A stretch of 64,000 nucleotides of DNA from Verrucomicrobiota bacterium (GTDB lineage: Bacteria > Verrucomicrobiota > Verrucomicrobiia > Limisphaerales > SIBE01). The notes under the pieces are model-generated. The model was not told the origin of the DNA. It saw only the letters and a list, made by a program, of their open reading frames with translations, and ran no database searches. This document shows, in pieces, positions 45,601 to 60,600 of the stretch. The stretch covers positions 16,369-80,368 of the forward strand of contig JAIPJX010000007.1 of assembly GCA_021733945.1 (NCBI GenBank), written 5' to 3'. How positions within the stretch are numbered: position 1 is the first letter of the stretch; each line of letters starts with the position of its first letter. The translations under genes and the position numbers were made by a program.

Positions 45601-48600
45601 TCGATCAAAGCATCATCGCCTTTGTAGAGGTACAGTTCATACTCCACGGAAAGCACGTCATCACCACTGGCGCGGGATAACAGTTCTTTTTGATCCAATG
45701 GCAGGAGGCCGAAGACTTCCGGATGCGACACCGCAACGGCTTCAGAGGCGTATCCGATGGTTCCGTTGCCTCCGGGCAGCAACAGTACATCCACCGCCGT
45801 GATGTTCGAGAATTCCGCATTGCCGGAAGCGCCGTTCAGCAAGGTCGAATGCGGCAGCACGGCTTTCGCGAGGGACGATGAAACGGCGTACTTGGCCTGA
45901 TCCGGAGAGAGTCCGGCCTTGGATAATTTCGCCTGCAGCAGCGCTCCGATTCCCGATTGACCGCTCGCCCGGAATTCCTCATACACCCCGTCGAGGATCG
46001 ATCCCGACACCGTACGAAGTGTTACCTTGCCGTTCTCGGATTCGACGGAAGCCGTTGCGCCTTCCCAGAAGTCCGGACGAACCAACAGCAGATCGCCATC
46101 GGTTTCGATGAGATGGATGTCACCCTTCGCCAACGCGGCGATCCCTCCGGCCTTCGCAGCACCGGAGTCAACGCGCGCGTTGATGGAACCTTCCAGGGAT
46201 TGAAGTTCAATCCGGTTGCCACGAATGATCGAGTCTTCGCCCACAAAGCTGATTCCGTGCTTGGCGGTGATCATCACGTCGCCCCCGGTCGTGACGATTT
46301 GGCCGATCTCGATGAAGTTCGTCGCGTTGTCCTTCGACACGGCGGTCAGCGTGATGTTGCCTGTCGCCGACACAAAGGTCGGCCCCTTGCCCCCCTCGAT
46401 GTTCATCGTGACCGATCCCAGGCCGATCACCTGCTCGACATGCCCGAAAACCGCAGCCGTAGGGCTGCTTGAGATCGTGCCGCCTGAACTAAAAGACATG
46501 CTCCGCGCGGAAGCCGGTTCTTCCACGGTGCCGGTGAGAACCAGATCTCCAGGTGTGGTGATGTCGAGACCGGGATTGTTCTGCTTCAGGAATTGAATAC
46601 GAACCGGGTAATCGGCCTTCAGCACGTGGGTGTAATAGTCTTTGACGCCCTGCACCGTGGTCGTGATCGTGCGATAGGTCTTCTGCTTGAGGAATCCGCC
46701 ACCCTCGGTTTCATTGACGAGCGTGATCGTCGTGTTCGCGTAGTCGCTGTCGTACTTCTTCAAGTCCACATCTTCGAACGTCGCAAAGCGCGAAACATTC
46801 TCGACCAATTCCCAGGAACCTGCATCGCTGTAATCCTGGTCGCCGAGATTGATGTCCGCACTTTCGCCGATATAGCGATACACCGGATTTAATCCCGCCA
46901 AACTCGAATCGAAGACATTCCGAACCTGACTCACGTTCTGGACAACGTCGACCGTCTCGTCGTTGTAACGAATATACTGCACGCCGTAAACGGCACCCGG
47001 CACCCAGGCGGGCAGTCCGTCGTTTGCAGCCGCCGGGAGTTCGGAATCCAAAAGCGGCGTGTTGTCTGTGAACGCAAAATCCGTCGAGATCTTGTTCTCG
47101 TCCTTGACCAATGCGTCGGCCTCGAAGAACCCGAAATCGAAGGCCTTGTTCTCATACACCTCCACCGTCGTTTGAGTGGCTTCCTGGCCTTCGGTCCAAA
47201 GGTAGTACCTGCCCTGCGCGGGTGTGTAGTAGAATTCGTCCGAAATCTGGTGGGTCTGGGTGGCCCCGTCCGTGTAGGTGATCTTCCCGCCTTCCAAAAC
47301 ACCCTGCGAACGCTGCTCAGTGATGGTTTCGTCTTTGATTGAATAAACAATCTTTTGCAGCGTGACGGAGTCCGTGATGCTGATCTGACCTGACTGACCG
47401 CTGTCGAGATCCATGACACCCAGAACCAACGCAAAAGGACTTTCGTTGTTGATCTCCACATGCGGATTACCGTCGGCAACGACCAGCTTTCCATTGCCTG
47501 TGCTCAGCATTTGTCCGGTCAGCGTGATCCGCCCCGCCTGAGCCACAAAATCGTCGATCACAATCTGCCCGTTCACCGCATCGAAGTATCCGGAGAGCGT
47601 CTGACCGTCATTGGCGACATCCAGTCCGCTCTGCTCAAACAAATCCTTCTCAGCCTGCGTCAATGCGGTCACCCCGCCGGATCCAAAGCTCAGCCCGTTC
47701 AGAAGGTTTCCTTCGTCATTGATGAAGGTCGAGGTCCGACCCGGATTGAACGTATTGGCGATGTTCAACGTGACCGAATCGACACCGCTTTGAATCAAAC
47801 CGTCGATGTTCAGATAACGGGCGGTGATGTTGACACGCCCACGTGTCACAATCCTGGAAAGGCCCCCGTTGATGGAATCCCGGATGCCCGGAACCTGATC
47901 CAACGAATTGAACGTGACCAGATTCTGCACCCCACTTTCCGTCCGAACCTGATTCCGGAAGTTCGTATAATCAACGTATTGCCGCGGGTCCGCCAAATGG
48001 AACCAGTCGTCCACGTTCAGACTGAAATTCCCGGCTGCCTGAATATCCAGGCTTTCGCCCAGGAGCTGTCCGGTCACGTTGATGCCGCCCTTTTGATTCA
48101 CCACGCTGATCGGTCCGTTTTCGTTGCGGACCATTCCTGTGACGTAGATGTCCTGCGGAACACCGGCCGGCGCCTGAAGATCCACCCCGTAGGCCGCAAA
48201 CGTCAGGGAATCCTGTGTGATCGTGATCGTCTTGGGTTGATCATCCAGCACGTTGGTCAGCCTTTGGTTGTTCAAATAAACATTGCCGGGCTCCAGTGAA
48301 ATCAATTCCCCATCCACCAGCGTCGTGGTCCGATTGTCCTCAACCACCGCATCGTCGACCTCCATCGTGAACGGGGTCTTGTTCAGGATGTTGATCCTGG
48401 CCCCCGCACGGGCCGTCACCTGCGAACCGATCAGCGGAGAAATCTCCGACACCGGCGTGCTGTCCGCCTCGATGAAGACCGATCCCGGAATCGCCGTGAT
48501 CTTGGGTGTGCGAACAAACAAAACATCCAACCCCTTCTTTTCAACTTTAACGTCTGGATTCGCGCTGTTGTCAATCAATCCAAGCTCCTGCATCGCCAAT

Positions 48601-51600
48601 ATCACCTCGTCGAGTTGCGCTTGGTACCGGACCACCGCTTCGGCGTTGTTGCCATGACTGACGATCCAGCCCTCGATCTTGGCTTTCTGTTCGCTCAACA
48701 CGCTTGTCAGGTTCACATAACTGATCACCGGAGAACCGGCCCCAACGGGACGAATGACATAGAACTTGTTGGCCAACGTCGCTTCCAGCGTTCCGGCGGA
48801 GTCCCCCGTAAGGTCCAGTTCCAACGTCGCATACTGATACCGCACGTCGGCGCTCAGACCCAATGCGACTTTCTCCTCTGCGCTGAGCAGGGTCCCGATT
48901 CGCGAGGGATCCAACTGCTGCACCCCGCTGACCGTCATTGGAAGAATCCGGTATTCGGTGATGTTGTTGATGGCCGCTTCAATCCGGGCGTTTTCACCGA
49001 TGTTCACAGTGTTGTTCGTGACTCCATCGATGTCGTTGTCGATGTCGGTTCCATACGGAATGAGGGAAATATTGAGGGACATACCCGACTCCTTGGCGGT
49101 GTGAATTCCCTCGTGCGTGATCAGACGAACATCGGACAGGGACTGAATCCTGGAGTTCCCGAGCACATCAATTCGATTGTTCTCAACCAGATTGAACGTC
49201 GGATCCTGAACCGAGATTCCCGCGAAGGAAAATGCGGTGATATCCGTCCTGGCCGATCCTCCGAGCAAGTTGGGCACGCGGGGCTTCTTCGACTGACCCG
49301 CCAGCAGATAAACATCCGCAGCCTTGATCGTGGCGTCTTCCAAACGAATCACCTGACTGGCGTTCAACGTTCCTGTCGCATCCGCCCCCGCTCCTCCGAT
49401 CGCCGTGGCCGTAAAAAGATTTGCGCTCGGATTCAACCGGGAATCCGACCGGGTGGTCAGGTAAATTTCGCCTTCCGTGTTCTCGAGCGTCGCCCCCTTC
49501 ACATTGACCTGGGACAGCGTGGTGGCGGTAATTTGAGAATCCCCCAAAGAGATACCGAACCCGGAGACCCCTTCAATCTGCACCGAATCTTTCGCATACG
49601 TTTTGACCAGGGTCTCGATATCAAAGACTTTCTTCGCCTTCATCACCGTGCCTTCGCCGATATTCACTTCGGAACCGAGCGGCCTGCTTCCCGATCCGAT
49701 CGACGTCGTGCTCGTCAACGATGAGAGCGAAGCCAGGCCCGCGGATCCGGAACTCAGGTTCGCTCCTTCCCCGTTCTCCTGATCGCTGAATAGGCTCTTG
49801 TTCAGATCGAGGAACGAATTGAGCAGGATGGTGTCCGCCGTGACCGTTGAGTTTCGGCCGACATCAACCACGGACCGGCTCCGCGTTGCGGTGCTCACAT
49901 AGGCACCGGTTCCCGCCACAAGGCCCAAGGCCAAAGAGTCGCTCTTCGAATCCAGATCCTGCGTTTGGTTCGCCGTCATTTGCAGGGTCTGCACATGGAC
50001 CGTGTTGTTGTCGCCAAGGATCGCGGAACTGATCACCTCGGCTTCGATGGTGGAAACCGAACCCGCGATGCCGGCCAGCAACCCCGCGCTGCTCGCCTCG
50101 GTCTTGGAATAAAACCGGCCCTCTCCATAGGGTTGGATGGTCAGCGACCGGGCCGCGATGACATTGCCATCCTTGAGTCCGGCCAGAATCGAGAAAACAC
50201 CCTTCACCGTCGCGACGGAGGCACCCACCGAGATGCCGGTGCTGACACTCAGACCGCTCGTTTCAGGCGCCGCGAGCAATCCACCGCCTGTCGAAACCTT
50301 GATGTCGTCCGCGGTCACCACCGAGGCATTGGTAAAGGCTTCCAGAACCGGTGCCACCTCCACGCTTGAAACCGTTCCGGCGACAGCCGCCGCGATCAGT
50401 CCAAAACTCGCCGCCGTCGCACTGACAACCGGTGTCGCGACGGAATGGCTCATCGCATGCACCAACAAGTCGTTCGTCAGGTGAATCGTGCTTTGATCAA
50501 TCCAGGAACGCGTTTCGGTGTTCAACGTCGTCCCCGTGACGGCACCGCCGCCCGCCAGGGAAACCCCGAGGCTGAAACTTGCCGACACCGCGGTCGCGGT
50601 CGCGCTCGAATCAATGACCGCTTCTTCTTTCGATTCCACCGTCATGACCTCGCCATCCGAACGGATCGTCGCGCCCGCGACATAGGCGTTCACGGAGTTC
50701 GCAATCGTGTTGTAGGCCACGGAAACGCTGATCGCCACGGACGCGCCGATCGCGCCGAAGGACGCGGCGACGGAGACCGCCAGCGTCTCGGATTCAATCA
50801 CCGAGGTGTCGTCGGCAAACACGGTGATGTTGCCGCCCGTCAATACGCCGTTCCCGGCCGAACCTTCGATGAAGGCTTTCACCACCGCCGCGATCTGATT
50901 CTCGGCACTGACACCGGCACCAGCCAGCGCGACGCCGATCGCGCCACCCGCGATCGCGACGGATCCGGACAACGTGTTGGCGTGAATGGATTGATCGGAC
51001 ACAGCCCGAACCGTGAGATCGCCCGCAGCCACAACCTCCGAGTTGCGGATGTAAGCCATGATCGGGGATCCTGACAGCCCAAGATTGACCTGCTTCCAAT
51101 GGTCCCGATCCGAGTAGTCCTGTTCGATCAACCAACTGGCTTCCCGTTCGTCGTCCTCGAAATCGGACGCGAGCAACGTTTCGGAACCGATGTATTCGTA
51201 GACATCACCTCCCCGAACCCCGCCGAGAATCTTAACGCGTTTTCCCTGATGGACGGACCCGGGTTCGTGGGCGGTCGTATAATCGTAGCTGGTGGCCGCA
51301 TCGTCGACCATGCCGATGTAGTTCCGGGCCAGAGCCACGCCGATTGACGCTCCGACCCCAACCGCCCCGCCCGCGGCGGCGATCGATGCCGTCGCGATCA
51401 CGGCGTCAATGGTCGATTGGTTGTCGGCTGTAATGATCACATCGTCGATGCTCAGCAGCTTGCTCGCGTCCACAAATGCGGACGTGCTGGAAAGAATAAT
51501 GTTCGTCGCCTGAGCCCCCGCTCCGCTCAGAGCCACACCAACCAGTCCACCGGCCAGCGATGCCGAAGCCGCCGCCGCCACCACGGCAATCGTCGCCTTT

Positions 51601-54600
51601 TCGTCCGCATCCAGCACGATATCTCCAATGGTCGTGACGACCCCGGTGTCCGCATTGCGGATAAACGATTCGATCCGGCTCGTGATGGTATTGCTGGCGA
51701 GCGTCACTCCCACGGACAGGGACACTCCGGCAGCCCCTCCAAAACCCGCCGCAAGCGAAATGGCCAGCGCTGTTGCCGCGATGGTTGATGTGTCATCCGA
51801 CACCAGAACCACTCTCTGCGCCCGAATGCCCATGGTTCCGTCGCCATCAATGAATGCCTGAACCTCAACCCCGATGCGGTTCTCCACATCCACACCCGAT
51901 CCGCTGGCGGCGACTCCCGCCGCTCCACCGGCCGCGATCGCACCGGACCCGGCAAGCACAAAGGCACCGATCCGCTGGTTTCCAATCGCCGTCTGGCGGA
52001 GCTCACCACCGGCCGTGATGCTCGAATCAAGCACGTAGGCCCGGACGCCGCTCGAGGCCTGCTCTCCGTCCGAGTTGTATCCGATAAAATTCTTCGATAT
52101 CGAAACACCGATCGACACCCCGACACCGGCCGCCCCGCCGCCCGCAACCGAAACGGAAACCGCCCCGACCACCGCCGCAATCTCCGCTGTGTTGTTGGCA
52201 CTGAGCAGCACGTCCCCGGCGGTCTGTACGCTGCTGTTTTCGATCGACGCGTTGGTCTCGGTCAAAATCACGTTCCGCGCATACGCACCGGCGCCGCTCA
52301 CCGAGACCCCGGCTGCACCACCGATCGCGGCCCCCACCGAAGCCGCCACCGAATACGCGCTGATGGAGGTCCTGAAGACGTGGAACTCGATTCCCTGGAG
52401 TTCGATGTAATAGGTCCGGCCGGCCTCGGTCACCAATATCCACTCCCGGCCATCGATCACCTTGGACAACCGAACCGCTTCGGAAAGTTCGATGCCGTTC
52501 GCATCAAACGCCACACGCACCCCATTCAGAACCGCCTTGTCATCCTCAAGATCCACCGCCGCCTCGTCCAAACCGGTTTCCGAATCGTCGTCATCCGCAA
52601 CCGAGGCGTCGTCCAGCTGGTCCCTGGTGACACCGGTAAAATTAAAAATATCTTCACCACGGGATTGGGCATTGATCGTGATGTCCCCGATCGTCGCGGC
52701 AACATTGCTCGCATCGGAAATGTAGGCGGCCACATGATTCCCGATTTCGTTGTAGGCAAGCGCAATGCCGATGGACACCGCCACCCCGGCCGCGCCCCCC
52801 ACTCCGGCCGCGACCGATGCCGCACCCGCGATCGCGGAAATCCCGGACGCATCAGCCGCACTCAAATCAATCGCCTGCGCGCGAATCCCGCCGTTCCGGT
52901 CGCCCTCGATGAACGCCTTGACGTCCACCTGGATCCGGTTCTCAACACTCACCCCGGCACCGCTCAAGGCCACGCCCGCCGCTCCGCCCGCGCCGATCGC
53001 AACCGATCCCGCAAGCACGATCGAATCAATCACCTGCGTCGAGGTCGCCGTTGCGGACAACACCCCGAGGGCATGCACGCTGGAGTTCCGGATGGACGCC
53101 TGAACCGGCGTTCCTTCGGCCGAGATGCTGATCAGTTTCCACAACGATTGATCGGCGTAATCCTGCGTATTCAGAAACGTGCCCTCCTCCGTCGTTTCTT
53201 CGGGAGTCAACGTTTCATCACCGATGAACTCGTAAACGTCGCCGGCCCGGACCCCGCTCAGGATTTTGACCCGCTGGCCCGTCGTGACATTCGCCGGATC
53301 ATCATCCGTGGTCAAATCGTACGTGGCGGCGAAATCCGGTTTGTACCCGACGAAGTTTCTGGCAATTGCCAACCCGATCGAAACACCGACTCCGGCAGAA
53401 CCACCGGCACCGGCCGCGACGGAGGCACTCGCGTTGATGGCATCGATCCTGGATTCGTTTTCGGCTTCCAGCCTCACGTCTCCGGCACTTTGCACGACGC
53501 TCCCATCCACATAGGCGTTTGAGCCGCCCAGAATCACATTCTTCGCCTCGGCACCCGCACCGGCGACGGCAACACCGGCACTCCCTCCAAACCCGGCCGC
53601 CAGCGCCGCGGCAGCGGCAATCCCATCAATACGGGCTTTCTGCCTGGCGACCAGCTGGACATTCCCGACCGTCGTCGTGACCCCCTGGTCCGCGTTCCGG
53701 ATCACCGCGTCAATTGCATTGCTGATCGCATTCCTGGCCAGCGCAACACCAATCGACACGGCAACACCGGCCGCCCCACCGAAACTGGCCGCCACCGAGG
53801 CGGCACCCGCGATGGATACGATCGAAGAACCGTCAATCGTCAACAACGAGACGGATGCGGCACGAATCCCAGTGGCGCCGTCCCCATCAATGGACGTTTC
53901 AACATCCACACCAATCTGGTTTTCCGCATACACACCGGAGCCGCTCACCGCCACCCCGGTTGATCCCCCGGCGGCGATGGCCGCCGAACCCGCCAGGACG
54001 ACCGCGTCAATCAGCTGGTTGGAACTCGCCGTCAAATTCAAATCGCCTCCCGCATCGACACTCGAATCCAGCAGATAAGCCCGGACCTCCCCGCCCGCCT
54101 CATTCCCGGTCGCATCAAACCCGATGAAATTCCGTGCCACCGCAATTCCAATGGAGACTCCCACCCCGGTTGAACCTCCCACCCCGGCGGCCACCGAGAC
54201 AGCCGCCACAATGGCCGTGATTTCAGAATCATCCGTTGCGGTGAGGATCACATCCGCGGCGCTGGTAACGTCGCTCTCTTCAACAAACGCATTGGTTTTC
54301 CGAATGACGTTGTTGATGGCCACAGCCCCACCGCCGCTGATCGCAATCCCCGTGCTCCCCGCAATCGCAACTCCGGCCGAGGCGGCCACGGCCACTGCAC
54401 TGATGGTGGCTCGAGAGAAGCTCAAAACATCACCGTCAGCTCGGAGAATATAGGTCAAGCCACGACCATTCACCAACATCCAGAGACGGCCCTCTTCAAG
54501 CACCGACACTTTCACGTCCGGATCCACGATTTCCCATCGCGTTGTGTCGCTGTAATCCTCCTCACCGAGTTCGATGGTTTCTTCATCACCAAGGAACCGG

Positions 54601-57600
54601 TAACTCCTGCCTCCGGCCCCTCCATTTTGGTAATCGTTGGAGAGGCGAATCAGATGATCCTCAGCGACCTCCTGAATGCCGTCACTGGTTCGGTAGATCC
54701 ATTCGGCCGCGATGGTGTCGACCAACGAAAACGTTTCACCTCCTGCCACCAGTGCACCGGTGAGCGCTTCGCGCACCCTGTCATCCCGGGTTTTATCCAA
54801 AGCCGCCTCGTCAGCGGAAGTCTCTTCGTCATCGCCATCCTGGGTGCCCGCGTTATCCAATTGATCGGGCGTGATCCCGAGTGCCGACAACGAGGTGTCG
54901 AACAACGGCTGGTTGCGCGACACCGCTGTCACCTGAACATCCCCGCTGCGGGTGGTGACCCCGTGGCTGGCATTCCGAACGAACGCTTCGACGTCGCCGG
55001 TGATTTCGTTGAACGCGAGGGAAAGTCCAATGGAAACCGAAACACCGGTCTGACCCGCGAGCGAAGCAGCCAGCGATGCCGCTCCCGCGATCACCGAAAT
55101 CCCCGCCGCTTCATCGGCGCTCACACTCACGGTCTGGGCATTCACCCCACCGACCCGGTCTCCGTCGATGTAGGCTTTGACATCGGTCTTGATCCGGTTC
55201 TCCACATACACCCCGGCGGCACTGACGGCGACTCCGGATTGTCCGCTGGCCCCGACTGCCGCTGCGGCCGCCACCACCGTGGCCTTGATGGATCCGGCTG
55301 AACTGGCGGTCACGACAAGGTCGCCTCCCGAATCGATGCCCGAGCCCAGGGAAAACGCCTGCACCTGGGCCGCGGAACCCTCCAGGTTCGCCTGTTTCCA
55401 GGCGCTTCGATCCCCGTAATTCTGCGCGCTCAGGCTGATGCCTTCTTCGTCCTCGAGCAACTCGCCAATGTATTCGTACACCTCGCCCGTCTGCGGACCT
55501 TCGTTGATCAACACAAGGTCACCGGCCACCACCCGGGTCGGCGCGCTCGCCGAGACGTGCTTGGCCTGCACTTCCTTCTCGCGCCAGCCGATCTGATTGC
55601 GGGCCACGGAAATTCCGATCGCAACCGCCGGCGTTGATTTGCCGCCGGCTCCCACCGCCGCCGCTACAGCGGACAGAAACGCATCGATCAACGAACGATT
55701 GTTCGATGTGATGATAACGTCGCCGCTGGCCCTGACATGGCTGGTTTCCACCGAAGCATTCGCACCGCCCAGGATGAAATTAAACGCGATGGTTCCGCCG
55801 CCGCTCACCGCCAACCCGCCCTGGGCGCTCGCAGCCACCGCAACCGCTGTCGCCGTGCCGGTTGAAATGATCTCCGCCTCGCGCTCAACGGTCACCAGAA
55901 CCCGGCCGTTGAGCGCCTCAACCGGAGCGGCCGCACTGCCGGAATTCCGGATGAAAGCCTCCACATCGCTGCGAATCTCGTTGCGCGCCGCGCTGAAGCC
56001 AACCGAGATTCCCTTCGAACTCTTCACCCCGGCAGCCACGGAGAGCGCCGTGGCGCTTACTTTGGCGTTGATCGAGGAGGCATCGGTGCCTCCCACCGCA
56101 ATGTCGCCGTTGCCCGCCCGCACCACCGCGCCGTTCACGACCGTGGCGCGCACATCCGTGCTCACCTTGTTCATGGCAATCACCGGAGCGACCGTGATCG
56201 AATCGCTCCCTCCGAGGCCGACGCCGATTGCGGTGGCGGCATTTTCGATATGCGCCCGAATATCCGCCGTTGATTCCGCCAAAACCGAAATACCCCCGGC
56301 TGTCTCAATGGAAGTACCGTCCGCTGCCGCCAGAACGCGCGAGGTGTTCTCCGAACCAATGCTGGTTCCAAACAGCGCATCCACCGTGTTGAACAGGAAA
56401 TTCTGGGCATCCCACCCGATGGTGTTGAAGGCCAGTACAATTCCGATCGCCGTGTCCCCGGAAACCGAACTTGTCACAACGGCAACGATCCGTGCGCTGT
56501 TCGAGGATTCGAGCACGAAATCACCTTCGTTGCCGGTGATCACGCTTCCGTTCGTGATGAGCGCATCGGCGCTGCTCAACACCAGGTTCGTCGCGATCAC
56601 GGCATTCACTGCCGTGGCCGATCCCCCCGTCAGCACGCTGCCCGCACTCGCCTCTACCACACTCGAATCCTTCGCAAGAATATTCGGGGTCTGCGACGCC
56701 TGGACAACCACATCGCCCGCGGCGGTGAGGTCGATCTCCCGGACATGGCTCAGAACCGAACTCCGAACATCGTTGCGAACAATCAGCCCGCCAAAGGCAC
56801 TGGCACTCGAACTCAGAAGACCAAGTCCGGGCAGATATTCCGATACATCGATGCCCGAGTCATCCTGCCACCGGGAACTGTCCGAATAATCCTCCAACGC
56901 CAGATCCACGCCCGCTTGATCGGCACCGAGGAACGTGTAGGATTCCCCCGCAGTACCGGTCACCCGTTTCCACAGGGCGGTGTCACTGAAATCCTGCTCG
57001 CCGAAATCGGGGGAAACCAGCGCTTCGCTTCCTACAAACTCATACACGTCACCCGCCGTGCCGCCACTCTCCGTGTGCTCGAGGAGAATCCGGTCTCCGG
57101 CACCGACCAACTCCGGAAGATCGAACGTTGTATACTCGTGGGAATCGAGCAGTACGATGTCGCCCGTCTTCAGATCCCGCACTCCGGACCGGTCGGTATA
57201 ATCCAATCCGCGTTCCGCCTGGACCGCGTTCTTAATCAGGCTCACACCGGTTCCCAGCACATCCGCACTCGACGCCGATGCCGTGGACACCAGATCGCTG
57301 ACAGCCAGGATCGAGTTTCGGTCCTGCGCGAACACGGTCACTCCCGAACCCAGTGCCGTCAGGGGAAGAACGTTCCCGCCGGATTCAACAGTCGCACGGG
57401 TCTGAGTGCTCACCAGATTGCTGGCGAGCACCACGCCCACCGCCAGGCCGGAAGCTCCCTGGAGGGACGCCGAAACCGAATCGGTCGTGTTGCTGATCTT
57501 CGCCCGGATCACCGCCTCGGACTCGGCCAGCACGGACACCCCTCCCGCCGAGCTGACCGGAGTGTCCACGATCGCGCCGCTCACAAGCGCCGGATCCTCG

Positions 57601-60600
57601 TCACCCAGGAGCGAATCCCCGAGCAACGCGTCGATGGCCTGATACAGAATATTCTGAGCCTTCCACCCGATGGTATTAAACGCCAGAGTCACAGTGACCC
57701 CGGTGCCGCCACTTGTGGTTGAGTTGAGCGTCTTGGCATTGATGACGGAGGAGTTCCTTCCATTCACCACCACATCCCCCGCGGTGGTGGTTACTTCGCT
57801 GTCCTGGATCAGCGCCCGACCGTCGCTGAGAATCAGATTGGTCGCGATCGTCGCGTTCACCGCGAGGTCTGTCCCGTCACCGAAGGCGCTGCCTCCGGAG
57901 GATTCCGCCGTGCTGTCCGCCGTGGCTTTGATCACCGCGGATTCAAACCCATCGACCTCGACCGACCCCGCTGTCAGAGCCGCATTACGAACAAAGCCTT
58001 CGACCTGCGAGCGCACATCATTGCGAACCACCAAACCTCCGATGGCAATCGCGTCCGACGAAGTCAGATTGATCTGGGGCACCACATCGGTGGGTGTTTC
58101 CGCATACCAGAACCCAATGTCACTGTAATCCTGGGAGGCGAGATCCACCGGACCATCTTCGCCCATGTACCGGTACGTATCACCGGGTTCTCCACCCAGA
58201 TCATGATCCTCAGCCACCCGGACCCGACTTCCAAACCCGATGGTTTGAAGCCCGTCTTCGGAATAAAAATCGACATCCTCGTAATCGGTCAGCGCGTTCT
58301 TGAGAACGTTCACGCCGCCGTCGCTGCTGGTCACCGATGAGGCCACCAGTTTGACATTGGAATAAACCCCGGAGGAATCGTCCGCGATCACGCTGAGATC
58401 TCCACCCGCCTGAACAACGCCCTGTGTCTCGGATGCATAATCGATGTGCGCATCCACCCGGCTGCTGACCATGTTGCTGGCCAGCACCGCGCTGGCAGCG
58501 GCACCCGACGCCCCAAACAGGGCGGACGCCACCGAATCCGCAGCGTTGCTGACGGTTGCGTTCACCTGTTCGGAACCCAGGGCCCGCACCATGAGATCCC
58601 CACCGACCACCAGTCGCGTGTTCTCAATCGTCGCCGTCACCAGGGCCGGCTGCTCGGTTCCAATATCCGTCCCGATCAACGCGTCAATCGCCGCAAACAG
58701 AATATTTTGAGCCTGCCATCCGATGGTGTTAAAAGCCAGCGTGACGCCAACCGCCTGACCACCGCTCGAGGTTGAGCTCGTGATCCGCGCGTCGATTCCC
58801 GATTCATTGCTGGATTCAACCACCACTGCAGCGGTTCCGTTCGCTGTGACATCGCTCCCGGTAATCGTCGCTTCCGCGGTGCTCAGAACCAGGTTGGTCA
58901 CGATCGTCGCGTTGACCGCAAGGGACACTCCTGCTCCGAACGAACTCGGGCCGGTGGCCGAGGAAACACTTTCGTCGCTTGCCGAGATCAGGGCCGATTG
59001 ATCAGCGTGCACCCGCAGTCCGCCACCCACCGTCACCGTCGCGTTGTCGATGTTGCTGTTCACCTCACTCCGCACATCGTTGCGCACGACCAATCCACCC
59101 ACCCCAACGGAAACAGACGGCGTGAAGTTTGCAAAACTGACCAGCAGATTCTCGGCATTGGTGCCGATCACCCGTTTCCATCGCAGGGTATTGGTGTAGT
59201 TCTGGGTCCCCAAATCCCAACCCGCATCCGCGCCGATGTAGAGGTAGGTCGCTCCGGTCACCCCGCCGGCGCTGTGATCGGACGCCACCCGCACCCGGTC
59301 ATACTTCTTGATGGAACGTGACCCGGACTTGCTGCTGAACTTGATTTCTTCAGCCATCGAGTCGATCAACCGCCCCACCAGACTGCCGACCCCGGCGTTG
59401 GTCGTGCTCGAAACGGCTTTGACCCGGCTTTCCGAATCAATCCCGGCGTCGTCGGTTGCATGCACCAGAAGCGCGCCCCCCACCGCCACCGCACCCCGAT
59501 CCCCGGCGTAATCAATGAATGCTTCGGAGGAACTGCTCACCAGATTGCTCGCGAGCACCGCGCTCACGCCGATCCCGCTCGGGTTAAACAGAGAGGAAAC
59601 CGAGGCCGTCGCGCTGTTCCCCACGCTGGATTGAATCTGCGCTGCGGAATCCGCCGTCACGCTTAAGTCGCCTCCGAGATTCAGAGCCGTATCGATGATC
59701 GTCGCGGTCACCGTAGCCGGTTGTTCGTCCCCGATGGAGGTTCCCAACAGGGCGTCAATCGCCTGAAAGAGCACGTTTTGAGATTTCCAGCCCACGGTGT
59801 TGAACGCGAGCATTGCCCCGACGCTGTTGGCATCGCCGCTGAGCACGGACTGTGTATCCGCATTGATGATCGAGCCGTTCTCAGCCTGCACGCGCACAGC
59901 CCGTTGCTCGACGGTCAGGGTGCTTCCGACCACCGTCGCCAGCGCGCTGCTGAGCACAAGGTTGGTCGCAATCGTTCCGTTGATGGCCAGTGACGTCCCC
60001 GCACCAAAGGCACTCGCGCCGGCCGCGATTGCCGTGCTGTCCACCACCGCATGGATCGTCGCGGATTCGATGGCCTCCACACTCAATCCCAGGGCCCGCA
60101 CATCTGCGTTCCTGATGAATCCCTCCACCTCGCTCCGGACATCGTTCCGCACCACGACGCCCCCGACCGAAACCGAGTTGGCCGAGTTGAAGCTGATTCC
60201 ATCGGGAATCACCGTGGTGTCGGACACTTCCAGCCAGAAATCCTGATCACTGTAATCCTGGCCGGACAAATCCAGGACATGCAATTCGCCCAGGTAGCGG
60301 TAAACAAGGCCGCCAACACCTCCGCTGGCATGGTCATCGGCCAGCCGAACCGTCTGGCCAAAGGCGATCTCAGTGGATCCTGATCCACTGAAGAAATCAG
60401 CTGGAACGGTTGATCCGGACAGCTGATCCAGAACCGTGCGCCCCCCATCGGTGGATGTCATCGCCGAGGAAAGCAGCTTGGCGTTCGAGAAAACGCCGGA
60501 AGTATCCAGGGCGGACACATCAAGATCGCCACCCGCATCCACCCCGCCCTGCCCAGAGGAAAACTCGACGAACGCCCGAACCCTGCTGCTCACAAAATTG

